64,000 nucleotides of DNA. Source: a virus. The number at the start of each line of letters is the position of its first letter. Positions within the stretch are counted from its first letter, which is position 1. Under the pieces are notes generated by a model, which did no database searches, was not told the origin of the DNA, and saw only the letters and a list, made by a program, of their open reading frames with translations. The stretch covers positions 43,582 to 107,581 of IMG/VR virus record IMGVR_UViG_3300042923_001092. One strand, written 5' to 3'. Below are positions 15,270 to 24,062 of this stretch, piece after piece. Made by a program: the position numbers and the translations under genes.

Positions 15270-18200
15270 GTTCTGCCCAAAAATTAATGGCCCTGTAGTC
15301 TATCTCGATTGCCTTGAGTGTGACTACAGGGTTTGTGTTAAAGGAGGAAAAGAATTGGCAAAGATAATAAAAAAAATAAAACAACCAGAACAAGAGGTAC
15401 CAGACAAAAAGGTAAAAAAAATTAAATCGTCTGAAATAGATGAACAAGTAAAAGAAGCTAAAAAAAATATTCGACAAAAATCAGTACCTGTTATGGAGTC
15501 AAAATATTCTGGTATAATAAAACCAAGAAATGTGGCTATCCCAACTCGAGACCTAATTCAATTTATTCCGGAACATATACATACAGATTATTCAACAAAA
15601 GATGCTGCTATGTCTATTGATGAATATATTGAGTCACTTAAAGAAATGGGATTTAAAGGTGGTACAATTACTGAACATGGAAATATGTCAAGTTCAGTAA
15701 AGTTTTATAAAGCTATGAAGGCTAATGGGCTTAAACCTATTTTAGGTAATGAAATCTATACGGATGATAATATCGAGCTTAAAATAGAGGCTTCATTAGA
15801 AAGGTCAAAGAGGAAAAAGGACGATGAGGCAGCAGAAGGTGGATATTTGGATGATGAGTATGGTCATCTTGTAGTATTAGCTCCAACTAATGAAGCTTAT
15901 AATGAATTATTATTAACTACTGCTAAAGGATTTAGAGATGGTTTTTATAAGAGGCCAAGAGTTACACACGAATGGATTTTAAATGAAGCTTCAAAACACC
16001 AGATTACCACTACAGCCTGCCTTGCATCGAAGTTTAATTATTATATAAGGTGCGGCCAGGATAAGGAGGCTAAACAGCTTCTTAGTGATTATAAGTCAGC
16101 TTTTGGTGATAGGTTTTATGCTGAACTTCATTTTAATGAATTAGAAATACAAAGATATTGTACTAATAAGTTATTAGAATTTTGCAAAGAACTTAAAATA
16201 CCTTGGATGATTGGTCTTGATGCACATTATGCAAAAAAAGAACATGCTGAGTATCATGACTATATGAAAGATATGTTTTATAAGGGTTCATTATCTAAAC
16301 CATCTTCTTTAAGATATAATACTAGAGAATTATATCTTAAAAATTCAAATGAAGTTCTTCATTCAGCACTAAAATGGGACTATGGAATTGATCAAAAAGA
16401 TATAATAATTGGATTGAATAGAACTAATGAATTATACGATAGAACAACATTTGAAATGGAAATGGGAAAGTTAAGGTTTCCAAAATTTAGTAATGATCCT
16501 AATTTTGATCCAGTAGCAGAGTTAAAAAAGAAATGTATAAGAGGATATAATAAAAGAAAGAAACAAGGATTACTTCCTGCACCGGGATATGCAGATCAAG
16601 ACTATAAGGATAGGTTTAATAAAGAATTTCCAGTAATAGTTAGTAAAGGTTATGCTGATTACTTTTTAATAGTTTCTGAATATACAGATTATTGTGTACA
16701 GACTGAATTATTTAAAGGTCCCGGAAGAGGTAGTGCTGCAGGTGCTTTGATTTCTTGGTTGCTTGATATTACTAAGATTGACCCTATAAGATATGGACTA
16801 TTCTTTGAAAGGTTTCTTAATGAAGAACGTGCTGATCCACCAGATATTGACCTCGATTTTGATTCTGAAAGAAGATTTGAAATTGAAGAACTTTTAATAA
16901 GAAAAAATGGTCCAGAAAAGGTTGCTCACATTATGTCATTTGGTACATGGGGATGTAAAAGTATTCTTGGAGAATTATCAAAAGTATTTGAACTTCCTTG
17001 GGGTGTTGTAGATAAACTTAAAAAATTATGTAATGATGATCAATCGCTGCAGGAAAATATTGATAGAATATTAGGAATAAAGCCAGTTAAAAAGATAAAG
17101 AAAGATGGTACAGTGCAAGAAATATTTGAAATACCATCTCCAGATATAAAGGAGTTTATTGAGAATAATGAAAAATTCTTTACTGTATGTAAATTTTTTG
17201 AAGGTAAAGTTAGGAACTATTCAATGCATGCTTCTGGTGTAGTTGTAACTCCAGGACCTATGGAAGAACTTGCTCCAATAAACAGAGCTTCTGGGCAAAT
17301 AGTTACTGGTCTTCAAGAAGGTGGAGATATAAGAGAAATATCAGATATAGGGTTACTTAAATTTGATATTTTGGGTCTTAATAACTGTACTATAGTTAAT
17401 AGGACTTTAAAGTCTATTAAAAGAAGAAAAGGCATAACCATTGATATAGATGCTATTGATCTTGAAGACGATAATTTATTAGAAAGATTTAGAAAAGGGC
17501 ATACAACGGGAATATTTCAGTTTGAGTCTACCGGTATTACTAAATTTATGAAAGATATTCAGCCACAAAGACTTGAAGATTTAATTATAGTTAATGCTGC
17601 TTATCGACCAGGTACATTAAGAGCTGGTGGTGTTGATGCTATCATAGAAAATAGGCATTCAGATAATATTGATTATATGCATCCAGCTATTGAAGAAGTT
17701 TTAGGTCCAACATATAATGTTTTAGTTTATCAAGAACAGCAGATGGCTTTAATGGCTCAAGTTGGTGGATTTACAATGGTTGAAGCTGATAAATCTAGGA
17801 AGACTATTAAGTTAATTAATAAAGCTTCTACTGCTTCACCAGAACAGTTAAAGAAATTTTATGATATGATCGAGCATTTTAAGCAAGGTGCTCATGAAAA
17901 AACTGGACTCTCGCATGAAAAATTACAAAAGCTTGTTGATGCAATGGCTGCGGCTGCTGACTATTCATTTAATAAATCTCATAGTTGTAGTTATGCTATT
18001 ATAGCAATGCAGGATATGTATTTGAAGCATTATTATCCAGCTGACTATGCAGCTGCTTTCCTAAGTAGGACTAAAAATGAAGAAAAGAAAGGTAAAGCAG
18101 GACATAAGACTGGGGAGAACAAAATTGAAAAATATGTAAAAATGGCAATAATTGAAATGGATTTAAACATTGCTCCTCCGGATGTTTCAATTTCTGGAGT

Positions 18201-18951
18201 AGATTGGATACCTAAAGACGATAAGACTATAATACCTTCATTAACTTTTATTAAAGGTGTTGGTGAAGCTGCAGTTCCTCAAATTGTTAAGCACCAGCCA
18301 TATGCCACTTTAGAGTCATTCTTTGAATGTGATATGGATTGGAGGTTAGTTAATAAAAGGGTTGTTGAAGCATTAATCCAGACAGGGTCTTTTAACAATC
18401 TATATCCGTATAGGAAAACATTATTGGAGGTATATACAAAGTGGAATGCTGCTGGTAAAAAGAACTTTTCAAAAATACTTGAAAAAGTAGAAAATGAAAT
18501 GGGTCAAGTTGATATAGACTTTGACGAGGGAATGATTATTGAAAAAGAATTATTTGGATTTTATTTCAGTGCTAATCCATTAGACAAATATAAAGAAATT
18601 GTAAAAGAAAGAGAAATAAAAGAAGTAAGTGACTTAGCAAAAGGTAAGAAATGGAAAAAAGGGACACTTTATGGAATAATTACTAAAGCATTTCCATATA
18701 AGATTGCAAAAGGTAACATGTGTTTTGTAGATATACAAGGAAAAGATGAAACAAAAGCAAATATTACAGTTTGGCCAGAAATATATGAACAATATAAAGA
18801 TATTATAAAAGAAGGAAATGTAGTCGCTATAAAAGTCAAACCCGGTAAAGGTAAAAATGATGAACCTTGTTTTTATGTTGATGAAAGCGACGAGCGAAAG
18901 AAGGTAATCTTAATGGAGCAATTATTAAAAATTAAATCAAAGCAACGTTAA
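15262..18951 (+). CDS. dnaE: DNA polymerase III alpha subunit (DnaE-type replicase)
   Basis: The N-terminus carries a Cys knuckle (CPKINGPVVYLDCLECDYRVC) and a Lys-rich linker, then the PHP domain (HIHTDYSTKDAAM; TEHGNMSS). The C-family palm follows: PGRGSAAGALISW and PPDIDLDFDSE with the catalytic Asp pair, then the KSHSCSYAIIA region, HhH and a C-terminal OB domain (GTLYGIITKAF). The 1229 aa length fits DnaE. ATG 15262 overlaps the previous gene but has a weak ribosome site. An in-frame TTG at 15355 has an ideal AAAGGAGG and would remove the Cys knuckle. Conserved-looking Cys spacing favours the longer form. Confidence 0.93.
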   Translation: MSKFCPKINGPVVYLDCLECDYRVCVKGGKELAKIIKKIKQPEQEVPDKKVKKIKSSEIDEQVKEAKKNIRQKSVPVMESKYSGIIKPRNVAIPTRDLIQFIPEHIHTDYSTKDAAMSIDEYIESLKEMGFKGGTITEHGNMSSSVKFYKAMKANGLKPILGNEIYTDDNIELKIEASLERSKRKKDDEAAEGGYLDDEYGHLVVLAPTNEAYNELLLTTAKGFRDGFYKRPRVTHEWILNEASKHQITTTACLASKFNYYIRCGQDKEAKQLLSDYKSAFGDRFYAELHFNELEIQRYCTNKLLEFCKELKIPWMIGLDAHYAKKEHAEYHDYMKDMFYKGSLSKPSSLRYNTRELYLKNSNEVLHSALKWDYGIDQKDIIIGLNRTNELYDRTTFEMEMGKLRFPKFSNDPNFDPVAELKKKCIRGYNKRKKQGLLPAPGYADQDYKDRFNKEFPVIVSKGYADYFLIVSEYTDYCVQTELFKGPGRGSAAGALISWLLDITKIDPIRYGLFFERFLNEERADPPDIDLDFDSERRFEIEELLIRKNGPEKVAHIMSFGTWGCKSILGELSKVFELPWGVVDKLKKLCNDDQSLQENIDRILGIKPVKKIKKDGTVQEIFEIPSPDIKEFIENNEKFFTVCKFFEGKVRNYSMHASGVVVTPGPMEELAPINRASGQIVTGLQEGGDIREISDIGLLKFDILGLNNCTIVNRTLKSIKRRKGITIDIDAIDLEDDNLLERFRKGHTTGIFQFESTGITKFMKDIQPQRLEDLIIVNAAYRPGTLRAGGVDAIIENRHSDNIDYMHPAIEEVLGPTYNVLVYQEQQMALMAQVGGFTMVEADKSRKTIKLINKASTASPEQLKKFYDMIEHFKQGAHEKTGLSHEKLQKLVDAMAAAADYSFNKSHSCSYAIIAMQDMYLKHYYPADYAAAFLSRTKNEEKKGKAGHKTGENKIEKYVKMAIIEMDLNIAPPDVSISGVDWIPKDDKTIIPSLTFIKGVGEAAVPQIVKHQPYATLESFFECDMDWRLVNKRVVEALIQTGSFNNLYPYRKTLLEVYTKWNAAGKKNFSKILEKVENEMGQVDIDFDEGMIIEKELFGFYFSANPLDKYKEIVKEREIKEVSDLAKGKKWKKGTLYGIITKAFPYKIAKGNMCFVDIQGKDETKANITVWPEIYEQYKDIIKEGNVVAIKVKPGKGKNDEPCFYVDESDERKKVILMEQLLKIKSKQR
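15291..15331 (+). repeat. Perfect 10-bp hairpin inside the DnaE 5' end
   Basis: CCCTGTAGTC pairs exactly with GACTACAGGG around 21 bases. It lies just upstream of the AAAGGAGG that would serve the alternative TTG start at 15355. It could tune which start is used. Confidence 0.6.
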
Positions 18952-18975
18952 TTTTTGAATCTATACCAATATAAT
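18947..18975 (+). promoter_or_regulatory. Class A promoter (GTTAAT-N17-TATAAT)
   Basis: GTTAATTTTTGAATCT at 18947 begins at the DnaE stop codon. TATAAT is at 18970. It drives thyX and the following genes. Confidence 0.72.
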
Positions 18976-18997
18976 AATATTATAAAGGAGGTATAAA

Positions 18998-19702
18998 ATG
19001 CGAGTTATTAAACCATCGTTTGAAATTAAACGCAATTTGAGTGGGGAAGAAATTTTAAAGAATATTGAAAGAGCTGGCAGGATTTGTTATAAATCCGAAG
19101 ATTTAATAACTTCAGATTCTGCAAAAAAATTTGTAAAAGGCCTTTTAAATAGAGGCCATGAAGCAATGATCGAACATGCTTTTGCTACCGTTATTATAGT
19201 TTGTGATAGAGGAGTTTCTCATGAAATTGTTCGCCATAGAGTTGCATCATATGCTCAGGAAAGTACAAGATATTGCAATTATGGAAAAGAAAAACATGAT
19301 CAGGAATTGAAATTTATTGATATAGGACCAGTTATTGATAGTAAAATTGGTACTACAGTAAAAGATTCAAATGGTGAAAATGTTCTGGTAACAGGTGATT
19401 TAGCAGCTTCATGGATTATAAGCTGGCTTGATTCAATAGCTGATTCAGAAATAGCATACATGAATATGGTAAATTCAGGATGTCCTGCAGAACTTGCAAG
19501 ATCAGTTCTTCCTAATTCAATAAAAACAGAAATAGTTGTCACAATGAATTTAAGAGAATGGCGACATTTCTTTAAGCTTAGGGCTATAGGTACAACGGGA
19601 AAACCTCATCCTCAAATGGTAGAAATAGCTAAACCTTTATTAAGGGAAATGGCTGAATACATACCAGTTGTATTTGACGATCTTATTGAATTGATTAGTT
19701 AG
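18998..19702 (+). CDS. thyX: Flavin-dependent thymidylate synthase ThyX (canonical)
   Basis: The signature RHRX7S is intact: Arg79, His80, Arg81 and Ser89 in VRHRVASYAQESTRY. The C-terminal PAELARSVLPNSIKTEIVVTMNLREWRHFFKLR block is the usual dUMP/FAD-binding element. At 234 aa the length is normal. It makes dTMP from dUMP with methylene-tetrahydrofolate and NADPH, supplied by the dCMP deaminase at 33612. It shows that the other ThyX-like protein (13539) is not needed for ordinary dTMP. Confidence 0.95.
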   Translation: MRVIKPSFEIKRNLSGEEILKNIERAGRICYKSEDLITSDSAKKFVKGLLNRGHEAMIEHAFATVIIVCDRGVSHEIVRHRVASYAQESTRYCNYGKEKHDQELKFIDIGPVIDSKIGTTVKDSNGENVLVTGDLAASWIISWLDSIADSEIAYMNMVNSGCPAELARSVLPNSIKTEIVVTMNLREWRHFFKLRAIGTTGKPHPQMVEIAKPLLREMAEYIPVVFDDLIELIS

Positions 19703-19712
19703 GAGAAGTCAT

Positions 19713-20393
19713 ATGGGCGAAGTCATAATTGGTAGTAAAACTAAAAAGGTAATTAAAAGAAGCGACTCAACCATTGAAAAGGAAGAAAAAGACTGGGATG
19801 AAGTTACACCAGAGGATGAGTATCATTATTATCAAACTGATTTAGATAATGAAGATCTTGATGCACCGGTAACTAAGTTTGGGTTTTTAACTAAAGACTT
19901 AAATAATCTTGATATTGAAGATATTTATAAGCATTTAAAAAAGAATATGAAAGTTGGAAAAGATAGATTGGATCCAGATGTATTATCTGAAGCAATTGAT
20001 TCTGCTCCAGAATGGTCTTTTAAGGCAACTCAAATTTATCTTATAGCAAAAGAAAGATTGGCAAAGTTTAATGATCTTACCTTTAAAGTTAAATATGCTG
20101 ACTTATCCAATAAAGCATCTGACGAGTTAGAAAAAATGCGTAAAGATAAAAAGTTAAATGGCCAAATAACTAAGGAAAAAATTGAAAACTGGATTGTTGC
20201 TAATGTACCAGAATATAAAAAGTTACTTAGAGAAAAAAGGGAACTTGAAACTGCAGTTGAACTTCTTAAATCTTTAGCAGCTCAGTTTGAAAGTAAAAAA
20301 TCAATGCTTCAAACACAAGGACGTTTAGCTGAAAAGAAAAAGTTTGTTGTAACACCAAAAGGAGGTGAGAAAAATAGAGAAGAAGAAGATTAA
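19713..20393 (+). CDS. Hypothetical acidic/coiled-coil protein in replication cluster, 226 aa
   Basis: Not recognised. It has an acidic N-terminus (residues 15-60), helical charged middle segments and a C-terminal coiled coil (near 150-215) ending in a charged tail. It lies between ThyX and the probable ssDNA-binding protein, so an accessory replication role such as a helicase loader or clamp-associated factor is possible but not shown. Confidence 0.78.
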   Translation: MGEVIIGSKTKKVIKRSDSTIEKEEKDWDEVTPEDEYHYYQTDLDNEDLDAPVTKFGFLTKDLNNLDIEDIYKHLKKNMKVGKDRLDPDVLSEAIDSAPEWSFKATQIYLIAKERLAKFNDLTFKVKYADLSNKASDELEKMRKDKKLNGQITKEKIENWIVANVPEYKKLLREKRELETAVELLKSLAAQFESKKSMLQTQGRLAEKKKFVVTPKGGEKNREEED

Positions 20394-20628
20394 AGCGGTG
20401 GTTAATCCAGATAAGGAAATGGTAGATGAATATACCCCTTCGTTTGGAGAAACTCAGCCTGATATAACTTTAGTAAAATCTCAATCTTCTGTTCAAATTG
20501 AGACTGATTCTAAAGGCATTAAAAAGTATTCAGTCAAGGTTTATGCAGATAATGCAATGGAAGCTGCTAATAAGGCTTTAGAAATTTCTGAAATGGTTGA
20601 ACAAAGAATAAATAAGAAAGAGGATTAA
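20365..20628 (+). CDS. Small hypothetical protein, about 85 aa, ambiguous start
   Basis: The frame is clearly coding, but no ordinary start fits. GTG 20365 lies inside the ribosome site AAAGGAGGTG, the next codon at good spacing is ATA 20374, and the next GTG is at 20398. An ATA or other rare start is possible. The C-terminal half (KKYSVKVYADNAMEAANKALEISEMVEQ) looks like a small alpha/beta domain. It overlaps the previous gene by 29 bases and precedes the ssDNA-binding candidate. Confidence 0.65.
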   Translation: MRKIEKKKIKAVVNPDKEMVDEYTPSFGETQPDITLVKSQSSVQIETDSKGIKKYSVKVYADNAMEAANKALEISEMVEQRINKKED

Positions 20629-20632
20629 AACT

Positions 20633-21844
20633 ATGGCACAAAAATCATTGGGCATGAAAGAATTTATGAAAGATACTAAACCAAAAGGCGGAGATATGGA
20701 AAGCCTTGATTTGAGAGAAAGGGGTAAAGTTACTGTCTGGCTTCATCCTGAAAGCGGAATTTATAAAAGAGATGCACATTATTTTCCGGTTTATGCTACA
20801 GTAATGGACAATGATAAAAAAGTTAAAAAGGTTTACAATGCCATGGTTATCCATGAAGATGTAAAAAGCTGCTTGATCTGTCAGCTTAGAAAAGCCCTTA
20901 GAGACGACGAAGATATCGATATGGATGAAATTATACTTCGTGTTGGAGAAGATGACGAAGAAGTCGAATATAATAAAGGTGAAATTATTGGGGCAGAAGG
21001 CTATGGCTGGAAGAAAAACCTTTCTTATAAAACTGAATACTTATTCGGTGTAATTGATAATGATAAGCCGGATAAAGTGTTGAGGTTAACAGCTCCAAAG
21101 TCTTTAGGTAAGAAAATTACTAAAGTAATTGAGGATCAGATCGAAGAAGAAGGAGAAACTGATGGTAATCCTTTTGAAAATCCTTATGCTTTCAAACTTT
21201 CTTATGATAAAGATGCTGATCAGGCGAGCAATATGTACAATGCAATATGGAACAAAGCAAAGTATACAGAAGAAATTCAGGAAATATTAGAGGGCGAAGG
21301 TCTTGATCTTTCTATATTAACTGAAGTTACACCTGAGGCTAAAGTTGCTTATATCATAAGAGAAGCTTTGGTAATTGATCCGGATGACTTAGGTTTAGAT
21401 CTTTCGGCTGCAGATGACTTTGACCCTAAAGAACTTGACAGAGTAGGAAATTCAGAAAAGGAAGAAGTATCTGACAAAAAGGAGTCTAAAGATTCTAAGG
21501 AAGATAAAAAACAAACTAAGGACAATAAAAAAGTTACAAAAGATAAGAAAGTAACTAAAAAAGATAAAGATGATGAAGAAGACGATGATGAAAAAGAGGA
21601 GCCTAAGGAAGATAAAAAGCCTGCTCCCAGCAATAAGAAAGTAATGAAAAGTAAAGTTGCAAAAAAACCTCAGATTGATTGCCCTAATTGCGGAAAAAAG
21701 ATTGATGAAGATGCTACTGAATGCCCGCATTGTGGAGTTGAATTTGAAGATGAAGAAATGATTGAATGCCCATCTTGCGGCAAGGATATTGCAGCTGACA
21801 GTCAAAAATGCCCACATTGTGGTGACGATGTAAGTCCTTTTTAA
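20633..21844 (+). CDS. Probable single-stranded DNA-binding protein (gp32-like) with zinc-ribbon tail
   Basis: Residues 1-250 resemble phage gp32-type proteins: a WLHPESGIYKRDAHYFPVYA strand set, a CLICQLRKAL zinc-like pair, then Asp-rich loops and NPFENPYAFKL. Residues 270-345 form a Lys/Asp/Glu linker. The C-terminus has two zinc ribbons (CPNCGKK...CPHCG and CPSCGKD...CPHCG). Codon use is of the highly expressed type, as expected for a stoichiometric ssDNA binder, and RecA lies close downstream. The call rests on composition, weak motif likeness and context. Another nucleic-acid scaffold role is possible. Confidence 0.55.
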   Translation: MAQKSLGMKEFMKDTKPKGGDMESLDLRERGKVTVWLHPESGIYKRDAHYFPVYATVMDNDKKVKKVYNAMVIHEDVKSCLICQLRKALRDDEDIDMDEIILRVGEDDEEVEYNKGEIIGAEGYGWKKNLSYKTEYLFGVIDNDKPDKVLRLTAPKSLGKKITKVIEDQIEEEGETDGNPFENPYAFKLSYDKDADQASNMYNAIWNKAKYTEEIQEILEGEGLDLSILTEVTPEAKVAYIIREALVIDPDDLGLDLSAADDFDPKELDRVGNSEKEEVSDKKESKDSKEDKKQTKDNKKVTKDKKVTKKDKDDEEDDDEKEEPKEDKKPAPSNKKVMKSKVAKKPQIDCPNCGKKIDEDATECPHCGVEFEDEEMIECPSCGKDIAADSQKCPHCGDDVSPF

Positions 21845-21867
21845 TAAGTTTCGGTTCAGTTATTACA

Positions 21868-21893
21868 AAGCCCCTGAAATATGGGGCTTTTTT
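21868..21893 (+). terminator. Rho-independent terminator
   Basis: AAGCCCC pairs with GGGGCTT around an 8-base loop, with a following T run. The T run directly abuts the next promoter. Confidence 0.9.
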
Positions 21894-21895
21894 AC

Positions 21896-21924
21896 GTTAA
21901 TAAGAGACTTATTAATGATATAAT
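21896..21924 (+). promoter_or_regulatory. Class A promoter (GTTAAT-N17-TATAAT)
   Basis: GTTAAT at 21896, immediately after the terminator, and TATAAT at 21919. It serves the Acb2-like and RecA genes. Confidence 0.72.
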
Positions 21925-21945
21925 ATAAATAAAGGAGGTAGTTAT

Positions 21946-22254
21946 ATGTGTATTTGTAATCCAAATAATAGAACACCATTTTGTGGTAAACCCGGATGTG
22001 AAATGCCTGAGCGAGAAGCTGGTTGTCTAGAACCAAAGAAGTATGATATTTCAGAAGATCTAGAAAATAGATTTTCTTATCATTCTCCAAAGCCCGATCA
22101 AATAGGTAAATACGAAAGAATAAGAGATATGGCTAAAGAATTTGCTTACCTAATAAGAGATAATTGCCCAGATTCTAGAGAAGCATCTTTAGCAATTACT
22201 AAAATAGAAGAATCTGTATTTTGGGCTAACGCCAGTATAGCGAGGGAAAAATAA
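21946..22254 (+). CDS. Acb2-like anti-CBASS cyclic-oligonucleotide sponge
   Basis: Residues 42-63 (RFSYHSPKPDQIGKYERIR and following) and 74-100 (CPDSREASLAITKIEES then VFWANASIAR) match the Acb2/T4 Vs.4 family core, including the SRE-S-A-T-LEE-WAN pattern. Acb2 forms a hexamer that sequesters the cyclic nucleotides made by CBASS and related defence systems. This copy has an extra N-terminal Cys-rich arm (Cys2, 4, 13, 18, 27), which is not part of the usual short Acb2. Its stop codon overlaps the RecA start. Recognition is by motif, and function is inferred from the family. Confidence 0.75.
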   Translation: MCICNPNNRTPFCGKPGCEMPEREAGCLEPKKYDISEDLENRFSYHSPKPDQIGKYERIRDMAKEFAYLIRDNCPDSREASLAITKIEESVFWANASIAREK

Positions 22255-23474
22255 TGGCTGCACCAGTTAAGAAAAAACCAACTACAAAAGCAACAAAACC
22301 AGCTGCAAAACCTACTGTTAAAACTGCTTCAGCTATGGTTAAAAAGCAGGTTAATAATAGTGATCAATTGGATATGCTCAAAATGATAGCTGGAGATATA
22401 AAAGGGAATATGACTTTTGAAGAAAAAGAAGAGATAAAGTTCATACCAGCTAATTTACTTTCTTATAATAGAGCATCAGTATTTGGAGGTTATCCCACCG
22501 GTGGTATTTATGAATTACATGGCCCTAATGGCGGAGGTAAGACAGCATTAGGTATTGAAATTCTTAGTTCAGCTCAGAAAGCTGGTCATTTAACAGTAAT
22601 GTACGATCATGAAAGAGCAGCTAATGATAAATCTTGGATTGAAAATTTAGGATTAGATCTCAAGAACTGTTTATACAGAAATAAAGCTTTAGATGGAAAG
22701 TCAATAATGACTTTAGAGGAGAGTGCACAAGAAATTAATGATATGATTATTAATTTCAATGAAAAAAAGCAAAAAAAATTAATACCACAGCATGTGCTTT
22801 TATATATTTTGTTTGACTCTGTAGCTTCAGCAGTTCCTAAAGCGAAACTTGAAAAAGGCGCTAAAGTTGGTGATGCTAATTATGGTTTAACCGCAAGATT
22901 AATGTCAGATTGGCTTCAAACATTAAATGCTTTAGTTGGTGGTAGTGATGTTGCTGTCATTTTTATTAATCAGGAAAGAGTGAATGTTGGAGCTAAACCT
23001 TGGGAACAAAAATTCAAATCTTTTGGTGGAGAAGCATTACAGTTTTATGCATCAGTAAGAATAAGAGTTAATTATTCCGGTGCTACTAAAGAAAAAGTCA
23101 ATTCTGTAGAAATTCAGGTTGGGAAAGAACATAAGTTTAAGCTTGAAAAAAATAAGCTTGGTTATCCTATGCAGGAAGGCTATTTTTATACTTCAAATGG
23201 ACTTGGTGAATGCAATATTGGTTTTGATGATGTAAGAGCAACTATTACAGAAGCCATTTTGCAGAATTTAATTACCAAGGAAGGAACAAGGTTTAATTGT
23301 GAGTTTTTCGATGAAATAAATGGTGAGAAAAAATTAAGAGCATACTTAAGAAATAATCCAGATACCCTTGAAAAAATTAAAGAAAAGGGTTATAATCAAA
23401 TAGTTGAAGGCAAAATAAATATGACTGACACAAAATCTGGAGATGATGATATAACATCAGATGATGAAGAATAA
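22254..23474 (+). CDS. recA: RecA/UvsX recombinase
   Basis: A Lys/Ala-rich N-terminal tail (1-40) is followed by the RecA core: Walker A GPNGGGKT (90-97), MYDHERAAND in the MAW-like region, Walker B YILFDSVAS, the ANYGLTARLMSDWL helix before loop L2, and INQERVNVG...GGEALQFYASVRIRV. At 406 aa it is somewhat longer than RecA. It would drive recombination-dependent replication with the SbcCD-like nuclease and RuvC-like resolvase downstream. The C-terminus is acidic, as in RecA. Confidence 0.93.
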   Translation: MAAPVKKKPTTKATKPAAKPTVKTASAMVKKQVNNSDQLDMLKMIAGDIKGNMTFEEKEEIKFIPANLLSYNRASVFGGYPTGGIYELHGPNGGGKTALGIEILSSAQKAGHLTVMYDHERAANDKSWIENLGLDLKNCLYRNKALDGKSIMTLEESAQEINDMIINFNEKKQKKLIPQHVLLYILFDSVASAVPKAKLEKGAKVGDANYGLTARLMSDWLQTLNALVGGSDVAVIFINQERVNVGAKPWEQKFKSFGGEALQFYASVRIRVNYSGATKEKVNSVEIQVGKEHKFKLEKNKLGYPMQEGYFYTSNGLGECNIGFDDVRATITEAILQNLITKEGTRFNCEFFDEINGEKKLRAYLRNNPDTLEKIKEKGYNQIVEGKINMTDTKSGDDDITSDDEE

Positions 23475-23485
23475 TATTTAAAATT

Positions 23486-23513
23486 AAGGCTCTGTTGATT
23501 AAAACAGGGCTTT
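23486..23513 (+). terminator. Probable terminator hairpin after recA
   Basis: AAGGCTCTGTT pairs with AACAGGGCTTT (two G-T pairs) around a 6-base loop, followed by TAATTTTG. Confidence 0.75.
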
Positions 23514-23519
23514 AATTTT

Positions 23520-23548
23520 GTTAATTTGTTGTTGTCTATTGATATTAT
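23520..23548 (+). promoter_or_regulatory. Class A promoter (GTTAAT-N17-TATTAT)
   Basis: GTTAATTTGTTG at 23520 and TATTAT at 23543, right behind the recA terminator. Confidence 0.68.
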
Positions 23549-23582
23549 AATATTATATAGGATAAATAAAAGGAGAATAGCT

Positions 23583-24062
23583 ATGGAAATTGAAATCTTA
23601 GGTTCGAATAAGTCTATTAACAAAAACAGGATAATCAAAACTAATATAGGTTATTTCTGTAAGGAGTCTGAAAATTTAATTACAGATGATATTACAAGAA
23701 GTACTTTACTTGGAGCTGTTGAAGCTGCATCGTATGTTTATGCTATATCAAATGATATTTCAACTCGCAACCATTGTAAAGTAGAAGCTGAAGTAGTTAT
23801 ATATAACGGCTTTAGATTTGAGATTGGAAAATATTATATTAATACAAATGGACTTAAAGTTCATGTACTTTGCTCTGCTAAAACTACTTCTTATGGAAAA
23901 TGTTTTATAGCAGAGTCCAATATTGATGATATGCTTTTACCATTAAGAATGACTGAAGAAGGTACAATAGGCTTTAGAGAAATTACTAAAGAAGATTGGT
24001 TAGTAGATTTTGCCATACCTTCGGCGGCACCAATAATAACGAAAGGAGAAGGAGATGCCTAA
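23583..24062 (+). CDS. Hypothetical protein, 159 aa
   Basis: ATG 23583 follows AAAAGGAG. Longer in-frame TTG starts would run through the promoter. The sequence is beta-rich without recognised motifs (CKVEAEVVIYNGFRFEIGKYY). It is the first gene of an operon leading to a DUF2786-type protein and SbcD, so it may serve recombination or repair. Confidence 0.78.
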   Translation: MEIEILGSNKSINKNRIIKTNIGYFCKESENLITDDITRSTLLGAVEAASYVYAISNDISTRNHCKVEAEVVIYNGFRFEIGKYYINTNGLKVHVLCSAKTTSYGKCFIAESNIDDMLLPLRMTEEGTIGFREITKEDWLVDFAIPSAAPIITKGEGDA

